DNA from: Berberis thunbergii
Lineage: Eukaryota > Streptophyta > Magnoliopsida > Ranunculales > Berberidaceae
Assembly: GCA_003290165.1 (NCBI GenBank)
Contig: QNQO01000678.1
Span: 1-64,000, forward strand
Reading direction: 5' to 3'
Length of the DNA stretch: 64,000 bases
Shown here one piece after another: positions 1 to 11,016 of the stretch (the stretch's first letter is position 1; each line of letters opens with the position of its first letter). Both the position numbers and the translations under genes were made by a program. Under the pieces are notes generated by a model. It was given only the letters and a program-made list of their open reading frames with translations, was not told the DNA's origin and searched no databases.

Positions 1-379
1 GACCATTTGGTGTAGCCACAATCTTCCTAGGATGAGGTTGTAGGACGATGGTGCATCTACCACCATAAAATCCAAAAATAGGACCTTCTTTAACTGTGGC
101 TTTCTAGCTACTGCGGCTAGTCTTATCTTTTCGACGGGGAAGCACTTATCCCCACAGAACCCGATTAGCGAGTGCTCTGACGGCGTTAGGCTTTCTTCCT
201 TGAGATCCATGCTGCGGAAAGCATTGTAGAATAGAACGTTGAGCAAGCATTCTGTGTCAAAGGGGGCTCTCTTCACATCTCATTTTGCGATGGACACAGA
301 GATGACCAAGGCATCGTATGTGGCGTTCAGTCTCCGTCTAAGTCCATGTTCGTGAAAATCAAAGTGGGAATGGGGTTCT
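1..379 (-). pseudogene. Retropepsin-like protease region (element A, partial)
   Basis: Translated on the minus strand, this stretch reads VDAPSSYNLILGR near the left edge. That is the conserved C-terminal part of Ty3/gypsy aspartic proteases. Further upstream is FDTECLLNVLFYNAF where an active protease would have a D-T-G core, so the catalytic glycine is missing. A stop lies upstream of that motif. The reverse transcriptase would follow beyond the window edge. Confidence 0.65.
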
Positions 380-1917
380 AAATTCTTGAATAGAAAATGC
401 ATATATCCTCATCCACGGGTTGTGCCCGCATATCCAACAGAGTCCGCTTGCGGGACCTGTGCGACTGGTATTCATTCGTTCTCACTCCATGACGGACATA
501 TATTATCCCAAGAGTCTCATTTTCTACCTCTTTGACTAACTCCCCCCCGTCCTTGGTATGTTCTAGTTGCTTCTCAGACTTCAGAGAGTCTTTCAATTTG
601 CCCTTGCGGATCCAGTGTTATACTTCATACCTCAGACTCTTGCAGTCATTGGTGTTGTGGTCGTTTTTTTTGTGGTACACATAGTACTTGTCGTTATCCC
701 TTCTAGCAGGGTCTCGACGTGTCTTCGGGGGCCATTTCAATTTCTCCCAATTTTTCATGGAGTTGAGCACATTTGACAGACTAGCATTCAGGGGTGTCAC
801 GGCTCTGGATCCAACGTAGTTGGATGACTTATCTGGCCTGGGACGGTTAGGATCCAGTCTATTGTAAGTGCACTTCCTCTTGCTCCACTCCTCTTCCTTG
901 TGTCTATTTCCTTCTTTCTTATCCCTCGAAGCAGGTGGCTTTCTGTCTCCTTCGGTTTCCCTTTTGGCTGTCCTTGATTCCTCAAGGGTGATGTGACTCT
1001 CAACGCTCTTGAGGAGCTCCGCCATGTCCAGAGAGAGCTCCAAGGTGAGGTCCTTGAAGAGTTTTCCTTCTCTAAGGCCTGTGGTGAAGGGTGTCACGAT
1101 TGTATCGTTGCACCCGTCGATGAGGGTCAGCTTGTTGTTGAAGCGCGTGACATACTCTCGGAGCGTCTCGCCAGACCTCTACCTTAGAGAGAGTATGTAG
1201 TGTGGGCCTTTTTTGAAATGTTGGTTTTCGACGAAGCTGGTCAGGAATTCCTTCACCAGTGTTTTGAATGAATCAATTGACTTTGGCGGAAGGTTGTGGA
1301 ACCATGTCAATGCGGGGCCTATAGACTGGTAGGAAAGGTTCTGCACATAATGGATTCGGATCCTTCCTTGATAGCCATCACATGCTGATAGTAGCGTAGA
1401 TGATCGAAGGGATCGGTGGTATCATCATAGGAATCTAGTTTCGGGGGAGTGAACTTCCTTGGGAGTGCCTCATTCATTATCCGACAAACGAATGGCGGGA
1501 CGGAGAGGCGATACAGGACGTCAGGATCATGCACTCCTCTGCAGAGGGGATTCCCGGGGCCGAGCCTCTCTGTCCTGGGGCTGGATCAGCATTAGCCGCA
1601 CAGTCTCCCTTACTCCAATAGGAACTAGCGGGGGCTTGACACTCTTGTGCTTACTCCCTATCGTCCACAGGAAGTAGAGGTTCGTGTTGTTCTTGGTCTC
1701 CATCAACAGTGGGTGGATTCTACTTTGTGAGCGTCTCCACCGCCTTGATAACCTGTTGTAATTGAGATGTTAGCACCTCGATTCTGGGGTCTGCCGTTGC
1801 TACTGTTGGTGCAGGGGCGTGAGTAGGTTGCCCGTCCATGGCAAGAACTGGTATAGGGACAACCGGAACATTGGGCGTGTCCCTTGGTTCATTGTTGCGT
1901 GACCTAGTGGTCACCAT
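380..1917 (-). pseudogene. Tat-like gag polyprotein, decayed (element A)
   Basis: This is the capsid-like Gag of a Ty3/gypsy element. It begins with MVTTRS at 1917, just inside the LTR and primer site. The piece at 1534-1319 (VLYRLSVPPFVCRIMNEALP, then a stretch with FDHLRYYQHVMAI) matches the conserved retrotransposon gag region. The piece at 1097-618 ends in a zinc-knuckle-like motif (YHKKNDHNTNDC) in which the first cysteine has been lost. A C-terminal piece lies at 596-378. These pieces are in different frames, so the gene cannot make a full Gag. Order and spacing match gag of element C (41274-42635). Confidence 0.75.
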
Positions 1918-1971
1918 CTCTCTGGGATTCGGTAGGAGACGACGCTTAGTGTAACGTTAAGAACTATGTCA

Positions 1972-1989
1972 TCCCCACGGATGGCGCCA
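1972..1989 (-). other. Primer binding site of element A
   Basis: On the minus strand TGGCGCCATCCGTGGGGA begins three bases after the LTR end. It has the TGGCGCC core usual in plant gypsy elements. The identical 18 bases occur at the same place in element C (41199-41216), which supports the call. I could not assign the tRNA with certainty. Confidence 0.75.
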
Positions 1990-1992
1990 AAC

Positions 1993-2660
1993 TGATGCAA
2001 TCGTTTTTTCTCCCTGCTCTGACCTGTTTGACTTGCACAAGTAGCACAACGTGAGCCAAAGACCACCGTGGGGTGGCCGATGACACTCGGATGCTAAAGT
2101 CAGACAAAGATCTAAGGAAGGTGTAATGGTGTAACAAAAAATTTGTAGCGTACCTTAGCTTACCAATCTCATGTCTATTTATAGTGCAAGGAGTCATGGT
2201 TTGACCAAAACATCGTAGGAGTAGATTAGGGAGGAGATCTTAGTGCAGATCCTATCTAATTAGGAGTCATGTTGTATGAGAGAAGTTCCCTATTAGCTCC
2301 GTACTCTTAGATACGTGGGAGATAATTTTCAAATCCGAGAGCATTTCGTAGAGGGGAGTATCTCTGTGTGGAAGATACTTTGGTGTTTGTTTCCTAGTTG
2401 AGAGCAAAAAGCAGTTGTGGTTGCCCGTCTGAAGCAGATCATTGAGATACTTGCCTGAAAATGGCTTACAGGTATCGAGGATATTTGTGAGATGTGTGGG
2501 CCCAGCATGCCGTGAAAGTCCGAGCTTGTCTGGTTGGCCGAAGTAGAACGGGCTAAGAACGCTTGGGCTGGATCTGTATTAGGCTATTGCTGAACATGTG
2601 ATTCCTCGATATCATCATGACATGTGTACAGCTCAGGGTGTGACCATTTATGTATCATCG
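1993..2660 (-). repeat. 5' LTR of element A, with promoter
   Basis: A 668-bp LTR read on the minus strand. It ends with GCATCA and starts with CGATGATAC, where related LTRs start with TGATGATAC, so the first T has mutated. A TATA box (CTATAAATAG) lies at 2175-2184 on the minus strand. The sequence around and after it matches the LTR of element B closely, including the GTAAGCTAAGGTA stretch downstream of the TATA box. This identifies the U3/R region and promoter. Confidence 0.85.
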
Positions 2661-3124
2661 GTAACTATCATCATAAAAAATCATGTATATGGTGATCAAA
2701 CATAAACAAAATTAATATGAATAGTGAAATAAACCATAAATTAATCAATTGAGCATAATAAAATTAATGTATCAAGACATGTCAAATTCTAAAGAGTCAT
2801 AACTAATACTTCAATCGATTCCTAACTAAATTGCTTAGCTGCACATACTATAGGAAAGATTGATATTCAAATAAAACATGAAAATGAAATTAAATAAACA
2901 AACTGTGTGGTGGTACAAATTGAAGTCAGTGGTGCAAATAGCGAACAACTTCTTTCTTTTATTTTCCGTACCTTCACACGCACTGTAACAGCATAAGAGC
3001 AGCTCGCACGGCAGCGAATTGATGCAGCAGCAAACGTAGCCTCTCCTTCCTTCCTTCCTCTTCTCGGCTTCTTCTCCTTCACGCAACTTCAGTTCAAGAA
3101 CAGAGCAGACTCGCCAGCAGCTGA

Positions 3125-3455
3125 TTGACGCAATCGCAGCCCAAAGGATCACAAAGTCGCAGCCCAAAAAAGGGTCGAAATCGCAGCCAACGAGATAGTG
3201 AATTCGCAGCCAAGAGGGTGCCCGAATCACGTCCGAAAGAGAACTCAAATTCGCAGCCAATAGATACCCAAATTCGGAGCCAAGGAGGGTTGAATTTGCA
3301 GCCCAAAATACAACAAAATCGCAGCCAATGAGATGGCAAATTTGCAGCCAAGAGGGAGCCTGAAATCAAGTCTGAGAGAGGGGGAACTCGCAGCCAATAG
3401 AGGCCCAAATTCGCACTCAGACAGAGGTGGGTGAATTCGCAGCCAAGAGAGGTCC
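3125..3455. repeat. GCAGCCA-type minisatellite inside the LTR of D
   Basis: About ten degenerate copies of a core like TTCGCAGCCAA recur every 25-40 bases. The sister LTR holds only a short, more degenerate version at about 12110-12260. The array length therefore differs between the two LTRs of the same element. Confidence 0.6.
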
Positions 3456-3617
3456 CAATTGGTTGTCTCTTTTTCCACTTTTAAAACCCTTTATTTTATT
3501 TTTATTTTTGCCCATTTTCTAATGGGATTAGACATAAATTTCTTTATGAAAATGAGTTTCTTCTTTGACAAGGCTTCTTTTTTATGACCCGGCCTTGCAT
3601 GTGGTATTAATTTCTTT

Positions 3618-3806
3618 GAGAAATTCTTGGTGTCGAGGAAACCAGCGAGAAAATGAGAACGAGGGGAGGGAGGTGGCGGGGTGGGGACTGTTCTCTTTTT
3701 TGGGATGCGTACACCTAAAAAGATGACATGCATCTTGAGAGAGGTGAACGTCCCCGCCCCGCCACCTCACTCCCCTCGCTGGTTTCCTCGACACCTAGAA
3801 TTACTC
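3618..3806. mobile_element. Mutator-type MITE with 9-bp target duplication
   Basis: A 189-bp element with 32-bp terminal inverted repeats (3618-3649 and 3775-3806), starting GAG-AATTCT-GGTGTCGAGG with two mismatches between arms. It is flanked by direct repeats AATTTCTTT at 3609-3617 and 3807-3815. The sister LTR of D has a single site (AGTTTCTTT near 12615) and no insert, which is a natural empty site. Nine-base duplications are typical of Mutator-like elements. It encodes nothing. Confidence 0.85.
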
Positions 3807-3965
3807 AATTTCTTTTTCTTCTTTATTAAATTACCTGTCAAAATCAAAATACACACAACATACTAAATAGAAAATTATTACAAAATAAATAAATATGAAA
3901 ATTATTAAATAATCTAATAATTACACTTAGAAAAACAATGTTCAGAGTGCACTTTTATGTACTCA

Positions 3966-3985
3966 AAACACCCCCCCTCCCCAAC
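3966..3985 (-). other. Polypurine tract of element D
   Basis: On the minus strand a G-rich run (GGTTGGGGAGGGGGGGTGTTT) directly abuts the start of the 3' LTR. This is the expected place and composition of the plus-strand primer. Confidence 0.8.
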
Positions 3986-5540
3986 CAGCTTATTGCTGGC
4001 AATTTAAGAGACTCAAACTTAACTAAAACTCAAGACTGAAATAAAAATCATGTTTATACCACTTTAACTGGCATTTTCAATTGCATTTAGCGAATGCAAC
4101 AAGTCTTTAAACCCCTTGTTGTCCCTAGTGAGCGAGTTATAGTCTCATGAGAGTTATACCAAAGTGGTACCCACGAACACTATATTATTTTCAACAAAAT
4201 TGCTCAGTCATGACTTCTAGTTCAACAAATATCACAAATTGTCAATAAGAGTAACATATAACAAAAAATATTTGGTTCTCATTCATTAGCAAATTTAAAA
4301 TAATAAACTTAATCTTCACAAGTTTGGGAATTCAAAATGAAGTACATCACTTATAACTGGCAATTAGAAACCACAAGTTCTCGTAAAGTGAACCAACACA
4401 AAATTATGGAACTTCAAAGGGATTCCTATATACATGACTTACTTCCTCAACAACCAAGGCAATGAATACTAACCAAATTAATACTTTTTTTGTTATTTAT
4501 TTATTTATTAAAATTTTTTAATGATATTTGTGTGGATTATGCAATGTTTAACTCCCTTAAGTTTTCTAATTGACCCCTATAACGAGGTTTAGACTAATGA
4601 CTCCCAAACCAAATGTTTTTAGAGCATTAGGCGTAGAAACACCCCTACAAGTTACTAACTCGAGCCAAAAGACTACAAAGTTAAACTATCCACAAACCTG
4701 ACTTCAACATGTGCAATGTTTAGTTCCTTTAAGTTTTCTAATTGACCCCTGTAACGAGCTTAGATCAATGACTACAAAATCAGATGGCTTTAGAGCATTA
4801 GGTGTAGTAACACCCCTATGGATTTAATAACTCGAGTAAAAAAGACTACGAAGCTAAACTAGTTTATTTATACATTAATATTATGTCAATGTTACTCATC
4901 CAACAAATCTCCTAACTTATCTTGAGATATAAGCATGCATACTTGGTTTCACCTTTTCATACCCCACATATATGTCAGTGTGCATGTGTTAAATTCAAAT
5001 AAAACAAGTCGAATACTCACTAACCCAAAATAAATAGTACAATTTAGATTTCTTAGACATATGATCATGTGTTCACCATTTTAAACTCGTTAATGAATTT
5101 TGAATCAAAAGTAAAGTACAACAATACTCTAAAAAACAACTTAATCCATCATTGAGTTCAACCTAACCATGCCAAGACATCATTGCAATTTTTTTTTGAA
5201 TTATTGTTTATATATATATAAAAGAAAAACAACCTTTCTACACCCCCTCCCCCCTCGACCTACATCGGACATTGTCCTCAATGTTAAATCAATCCGTTAA
5301 AGAAAAATAAATAAATAAAATTATTGATCTAACAACCTAGCAAAAACAGAATACGGAAATAATAATAAAATGTAAGCAAGGGAAAGACTTAACTGGATTT
5401 CTATAAAGCGTGAGCGCCTTAGCATAAAATTTTCCTTTGCTATTTGGGTTACCTCCCAAGTAGTGCTAAGTTTATAGTCTTCGGCCACACTGAATGACTC
5501 TCATGCCATCTACTGAACGAAGTGGAGAGCCAAATTCTCA
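3986..5540 (-). other. 3' untranslated region of D, non-coding
   Basis: An AT-rich stretch between the integrase end and the polypurine tract, with no reading frame of interest on either strand. In Athila elements this interval often holds an env-like gene; none can be recognised here. It contains one tandem duplication (4541-4862). Confidence 0.6.
4541..4862. repeat. 172-bp tandem duplication in D 3' region
   Basis: Two consecutive copies start with GCAATGTTTA at 4541 and 4713. They share TTTTCTAATTGACCCCT and a TTAGAGCATTAGG stretch in the same order, with point differences and small indels. The second copy is slightly shorter. Confidence 0.8.
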
Positions 5541-5542
5541 TC

Positions 5543-6743
5543 TCAAGGCTTAAAACTCATCTCAATGTAGGGCTTCACTCTATGTCCATTCACTTTAAAT
5601 GTTAGATTTTTCTCCTTGCTATGAACATCTACTGCTCCATGTGGAAAATCATTGATCACAATATCAGGACCATACCATCTATACTTGAGCTTCCCAGGAA
5701 AAAGTTTCAATTTTGAATTGTAAATCAACACTTTCTGTCCCACATGAAAATCCTTCCTAATAAGATTCATATCATGATATGCCTTGGTCCTTTCCTTATA
5801 TGGCTTGGCATTCTAACAAGCATCGTGTCTCAATTCTTCTAACTCATTCAACTGTAGCTTCCTTTTGTCACATGTCTGTTTCATATCAAAATTGATTTTC
5901 TGGATGGCTTAGTAAGCCCCATGTTCCAACTCTACCATTAGGTGACACACCTTCAAAAAAACTACTCGATATGTCGACATGCTAATAGGAGTTTTGTATG
6001 TAGTTTTATAGGCCCACAATGCATCATTCAGGCGTAGCGACCAATCTTTTCTTTGAGTATTCACTGTCTTCTCTAGGATGTTTTTGATCTCTCTATTACT
6101 TGTCTCCATCTGACCACTGGTTTGAGGATGATATAGTGCCAACCTTATGTGTAATCCCATATTTTTTCATCAAAAAAGAAAAATGTTGGTTATTAAAATG
6201 GCTACCTCCATCACTTATTATTGCCCTTGGTGTCCCAAAACGAGTAAAGATATTATCCTGCAAAAACTCCACAACAATTTTGTGATCATTAGTCTTTGAA
6301 GGGATAACCTCGACCCATTTAGACACATAATCCTCACCCACAAGAATATATAAATAACCAAATGAATTAGGTAATGGACCCATAAAGTCAATACCCCACA
6401 CATCAAATAGCTCCACTACTAGAATGTTCTGCAGTGACATCTGATTCCTGAAAGACATATTTCTTGTCCCCTGGCATCTATCACAAGATCAGCAAAATGA
6501 AAAAGCATTTTTTAAACACACTAGGCCAATAAAAACCAGACTGGAATACCTTCGGTGTTGTTCTATTGGCTCAAAGTGCTCTCCACATGCAAGCTGGTGA
6601 CAATGGAGTAAGATACTCATATGCTCCTCTTCTAGAACACATCTTTTAATAATCTGGTCAGGACAAAATTTGAACAAGTATGGCTCGTCCCAATTGTAGT
6701 ACCTCAAAGTTGATATCAACCTCTTCCTTTCCTGGTTAGACAT
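5543..6743 (-). pseudogene. Integrase region of element D
   Basis: Three parts of an Athila-type integrase can be read on the minus strand. The zinc-binding N-terminus (6743-6489) has HCHQLACGEHF. The catalytic core (6458-5909) has the first aspartate in VWGIDFMGPLP, the second in ISDGGSHFNN and the glutamate in [10 protein letters not shown], so the DDE triad is still present. A C-terminal domain (5770-5543) has [11 protein letters not shown] and VNGHRVKPY. The parts lie in different frames separated by stops and a frameshift near 6100-6160, so no intact enzyme can be made. In life it joins the cDNA copy to host DNA. Confidence 0.85.
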
Positions 6744-6779
6744 CCTTGGAGGGAAAAGTTTAATAGTTATATAATTAAC

Positions 6780-7259
6780 AATATTTGCATACCAAGGAAG
6801 TGATACCTCTGCTATGAATAAATGCTCATCTGAAAATGATTCACTTAAGGGAAGCTCATTCCCTTATTCTTCATGAAGTAACCTGGATAAATGATCTGCC
6901 ACAACACTATCACTACCTTTCTTGTCCTTAATCTCAGGGTCGAATTCTTGTAACAACAACACCCATCTGATCAATCTAGGCTTAGCATCTTTCTTAGCAA
7001 ACAAATATCTCAAAACAGCATGTCAGTAAATACATTAACTTTATAGCCAATCAAATATGACCTAAACTTCTCTAAAGCAAATGTGATAGCTAATAATTTT
7101 TTTCAATAGTAAAGTAATTAAGTTGAGCATCATTTAAAGTTCAAGAAGCATAATAAAGAGCATGAGGTATCTTACCAACTCTTTGACCTAGAACTGCACC
7201 CATAGCAAAATCACTAGCGTTGCACATAATCTCGAATGGAAGGTTTCAATTAGGTGCCA
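6780..7259 (-). pseudogene. RNase H region of element D
   Basis: Minus-strand translation shows scattered RNase H and linker signatures, such as HALYYAS followed by TLNDAQLNYFT, and further on [11 protein letters not shown]. Many stops intervene. It lies between the RT and integrase, as expected for a gypsy pol. It is more decayed than the RT or the integrase core. Confidence 0.7.
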
Positions 7260-8475
7260 TCATAATTGGTGTGGACGTAACCTTTTCAAACTGGAGAAGG
7301 CAGTCGTGCAATCTTTTGTCCATATAAACTCAGCATCTTTAGTAAACAATGCACAAAAAAGTCTAGAAATCTTTGAAAAGTCTCTTATAAATCTTCTATA
7401 AAAGCCTACGTGCCCTAAGAAGCTTCTCACCCCCTTAACAGATGTAAGAGGTGGTAATTTGGAGATAATGTCAATTTTTGCCTTGTCCACATCAATGCCT
7501 TTAGTAGAAATGACATGACCTAGTACAATGTCATGTTGTACCATGAAATGACATTTTTCCCAATTCAACACTAAATTGCAATCTTCACATCTCTTAAGGA
7601 CAAGCTGCAAATGGTGAAGGCATTCATCAAAGTTAGAACCAAAAACACTGAAATCATCCATGAATACCTCGATGAATCACTCCACCATGTCTAAGAATAT
7701 GCTCATCATACACCTCTGAAATGTGGCAGGTGGATCACATAACCTAAATGACATCCTCCAATAAGCAAATGTGCCAAAAGGGCATGTGAAAGTGGTTTTC
7801 TCTTGGTCCTTTAGGGCTATAGCTATCTGATTATATCCACTATACCCATCTAGGAAACAATAATGACTATGACCCACCAACCTTTCTAACATCTGATCAA
7901 TAAAAGGGAGAGGGAAGTGGTCTTTCCTGGTTTCATTATTGAGATTCCTGTAGTCGATGCAAACTCTCCATCCTGTGGTCATTCTGGTAGGAACAAGCTC
8001 ATTTTCCTCATTTTTTCATCACTGTGATTCCACTTTTTTTAGGCACTACTTGAACTTAACTAACCCACTTGCTATCTGAGATGGGGTAGATAATGCTTAC
8101 ATCCAACAAATTCAAAACCTCTGCTCTTACTACATCCTTCATGTGTGGGTTGAGTCTTCTTTGTGCATCTCTGGTAGGCTTTGCATTGTCTTCTAGAAGG
8201 ATCCTATGCATGCACTTAGCTGGACTTACTCCCTTGATGTCAACAATGGTCCACCCTATTGCAGCTTTGTGCTCTCTGAGAATTCTCAAGTTCTTCTCTT
8301 CTTCCCCCAAACTCAAGTTTGCAGCTACTATCACTGGTAGTGTCTGGTTCTCTCCTAGGTACGCATATTTCAAGTGGTCAGGCAGCTGCTTCAATTCCAC
8401 ATTTGGTGCCCTGACAATGGAAGAGACAAGAGTAGTATTACTAGGCATAAAAGTTTCAAATGGAGGTGCATACAT
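7260..8475 (-). pseudogene. Reverse transcriptase region of element D
   Basis: The polymerase that copies the element RNA into DNA. The N-terminal part (8475-8056) carries LEDNAKPTRDAQRRLNPHM. The central part (7982-7677) carries WRVCIDYRNLN, FLDGYSGYNQI and FTCPFGTFAY. The catalytic part (7661-7260) begins with VFMDDFSVFGSNF, including the paired aspartates, and continues with NWEKCHFMV and SFLGHVGFYRRFI. A stop codon replaces a residue just before the MDD box (near 7677), and a further break lies near 8050. Motif content identifies an Athila-like RT; it is not functional as it stands. Confidence 0.88.
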
Positions 8476-8496
8476 ACTTGAATGAGACTTAAAAAC

Positions 8497-9148
8497 CTAA
8501 AGAGGGTGTACGGCTTCAATGATGTCCCTCATCACACTGTCGTCTCCATGTTCAGGATTCAACCTTGTGAAATTATGAATGATGGAAGCCTCCAATGGAT
8601 CAATGTTGTGTACTTGATAAACATGCTCAATGACACTTTGAAGTACATCGATATTAAAACAATCATGTTCATCCTGTGGTAATTTTAATGCATCAAATAC
8701 CTTAAATTCTATATTTTCACCATTTACTTTCATGCTTATAAAACCATTTTTAACACAAATTTTCGCATCAGCGATATGCATAAAGGGTCTTCCTAAAATA
8801 ATAGGCAAAGATGATAGCGTAAAAGGTTCTTCCATATCTAAGACAATAAAATCCACAGGTAATGTAAACTAATTTACCTTAACCCAGACATCCTCTAAAA
8901 TACCTCTAGGTCTTTTGATGTTTTTGTCTTCCAATTTTAATGAAATTGAGGTTGGTTTAAGTTCCCCCAACTTCAACTTCTCATAAACTGTGTCGGGCGG
9001 CAAATTGATACTAGCTCCTAAATCAAGTAGAGCCCGTTCAATTAATTCTTCAAGGGATAGTAAAACTGCCTGGGTCTTTTAGTTTGGACGATAATTTTCT
9101 CAACAAAATCGCACTTATCTCTTCAGTCAATGCAACTTTCTCATATTC
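8497..9148 (-). pseudogene. Protease and linker region of element D
   Basis: The conserved protease end ILGRPFMHIADAKI is visible at 8856-8497, followed by the linker to RT. The upstream part (9148-8860), expected to contain the D-T-G core, is present but interrupted by stops. A residue string meaning 'LIERALLDLGASINLPP' can be followed there, so the catalytic D-L-G variant typical of Athila proteases seems to be kept. Confidence 0.7.
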
Positions 9149-10844
9149 CTAAAACTTTCTTTTGTGAGTACAACAATCCTTTAAGAACTTGGCATAGGAT
9201 GGAATTTGTTTACTTGCGTCAAGTAAAGGAATATTAATATCTACTTTCCTTGAAGTTTCAAAAATATCACGAAATTGGTTATTTTTCTTTTGTTTGACTA
9301 ACCTTTGAGGAAAGGGTGGCAATATCACACTTTCCATCTCACTTACCTTTTTGGAGTTCATGGTATCTGTTGGATGTGCTTCCACTTTTTCTTCCTCATT
9401 CTCATCCGTTCCCACCTTGTTGTCAACAACTTTACCACTCCTAAGAACTGTCACGGCCTTGAGTTGCTCGTGTCCTCTCGAGTTTGGTATGTTTGTGCTG
9501 GAAACTCTCGCTTCTTTCTCTCACTCAACTCTTTGGCCATTTGTCATACTTGTGCTTCCAATCTCTGAATAGCTTGATTGGTTTGAGCATTGGTATGTTG
9601 TCATGTAGCAATGAACTGAAGTATGGGACATTAGACCATATTTCTTCTACTCAGGATTTGGTTGTACCCCTTGTGGTTGAGGTTGAAAATTATTTTGCTG
9701 CTAAAATTTTTTCTGCTGCCCCTGTGGATCTAGATTGTTATGATTTCCACTCCAAGCAAAATTTGGGTGATTTCTCTATCCTGAATTGTAAATGCTGGAA
9801 TAGGGATTGATTGTGGGAGGATAGTTATTTTGTCCCACGTAGTTTGCATACTCCTTATATGTAAAAGAAGACACATGACAAGTCTAAGTAGTATGATTAG
9901 AATGAGAACATATAGCACATACCTCTACTTCAGCAACTTGTTGAACTGGAGAGATGTTATGGCTTGACATTGCTTTCACAATCATATTTAACTTCTTTTC
10001 CATTGTCATCATCTGAGTTTGGATTCCAACATTAGTGCTTAACTCATAAACAACCTTACCTTTCAATCCTGGCTTCCCTCTTGATGAGAATTGCTAAGAA
10101 TTCTCACTTAGGGTTTCAAACAGCTCAATAGTTTCCTCACTGTTTTTTTTTCCATAAGTACACCTCCACAAGCAGAATCAATAAGACTTTTGTTAGTATA
10201 ATTTAAACCTTCGTAAAAAACTTGTACCTGGTCATCTTGAGATAGATTGTGGTGTGGACATTTGAGAAGTAGCTCATTGAAATGCTCTCATGCTTTAAAG
10301 AAAATATCTCCATCTTTATGTTGGAAAGTTTGAATTTCCCTTCTAAGTTGCCTTGTCTTTTGAGCTGGAAAGAACATCTTTAAAATTTTAGTAGCCAACT
10401 CCTCCCAATTATTTATGGAACTTGTAGCCAAAGAGTTCAACCACAACTTAGCATTATCTTTTAAAGAAAATGGAAACAGGTTTAACCTGATTCCTTCAGG
10501 ATCTAAGCCTTGGATATTCTGAGTATTGCAAATATCAAAGAAATCCCTAATGTGTAGATATGGATTCTTAGAAGGTGTGCCTCTGTAATGTGGCACCATG
10601 TTAAGCATGTGAGGAGATAAACTGAAGTTGTGTTTTGTTGTTGGCCGGAATGCAATGCACGACGGTTGATTGAGATTTTATAGAATAAATGAGCTTTTCA
10701 TTGGCTTTCGCACTGATGGATTTCCTACTTGGTCCATTTCTTCCTCAGATTCTATCTTCACAGCTTGCTTTTTAAGATGTCTAAATGTTCGTTCAATCTC
10801 TGGATCGTATACACTGATGTTTACGGCATGGGGCCTACGATCAT
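9149..10844 (-). pseudogene. Gag polyprotein of element D
   Basis: Translation on the minus strand from an ATG at 10844 gives MHDRRPHAVNISVYDPEIER, then a stop near 10680. The conserved capsid region follows at 10608-10288 (YRGTPSKNPYLHIRDFFDI, LFPFSLKDNAKLWLNSL). A zinc-knuckle start (CAICSHSNHTT) is at about 9890, then a PINPYSS-like and HPNFAWSGN stretch. At 9454-9149 the Gag-PR linker carries VILPPFPQRLVKQKK and YAKFLKDCC. Order and motifs fit Athila Gag. Several stops make it non-functional. Confidence 0.82.
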
Positions 10845-10992
10845 GCATAAACAAGATTCAATCCTGCAAGACAACACGTACGAAGTAAGTGTTTCGCGAA
10901 AAATAATACTGAAGAAATCAAAGTGAAATTGTTGAGCAAAAAATAATTTATAACAAAAACAACTAAACGCAAGGAAGAAAAATTAAGCACAA

Positions 10993-11010
10993 TCCCCGAC
11001 AACGGTGCCA
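10993..11010 (-). other. Primer binding site of element D
   Basis: The minus strand reads TGGCACCGTTGTCGGGGA, two substitutions away from the tRNA-Asp complementary site common in Athila and related gypsy elements. It lies six bases inside the 5' LTR end. Confidence 0.85.
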
Positions 11011-11016
11011 AAAACT

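Larger units (their letters stand above)
1..2660 (-). mobile_element. Tat-like Ty3/gypsy retrotransposon A (5' part)
   Basis: Reading right to left on the minus strand: an LTR, a primer binding site, gag and the start of a protease region, which runs off the left edge. The LTR is clearly related to that of element B (15176-15854), and the gag start shares its first residues MVTTRS with element C. The insertion lies inside an LTR of the Athila-like element D: D sequence resumes at 2661 and matches the uninterrupted sister LTR near 11636. The base run GTAAC just right of A is the likely target duplication, but its partner is outside the window. Reading frames are broken by several frameshifts and stops. 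Confidence 0.85.
2661..3965 (-). repeat. 3' LTR of element D (part, cut by element A)
   Basis: This matches 11636-12771 of the right-hand LTR at both ends: the AT-rich start, the ACTGTAACAGCATA-type middle, and the AATAATTACACTTAG stretch ending in ACTCA at 3965. It contains a GCAGCCA minisatellite (3125-3455) and a MITE (3618-3806), which explain most of the difference from its sister. The rest of this LTR lies to the left of element A, outside the window. Confidence 0.85.

Noticed and set aside
3125..3331. Open frame with repeated S-Q-P-K words
   Set aside because: It is the translated GCAGCCA minisatellite inside an LTR, with no start context or relatives.
8093..8485. Plus-strand open frame of 130 residues
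   Set aside because: Exact shadow of the reverse transcriptase N-terminal region on the minus strand.
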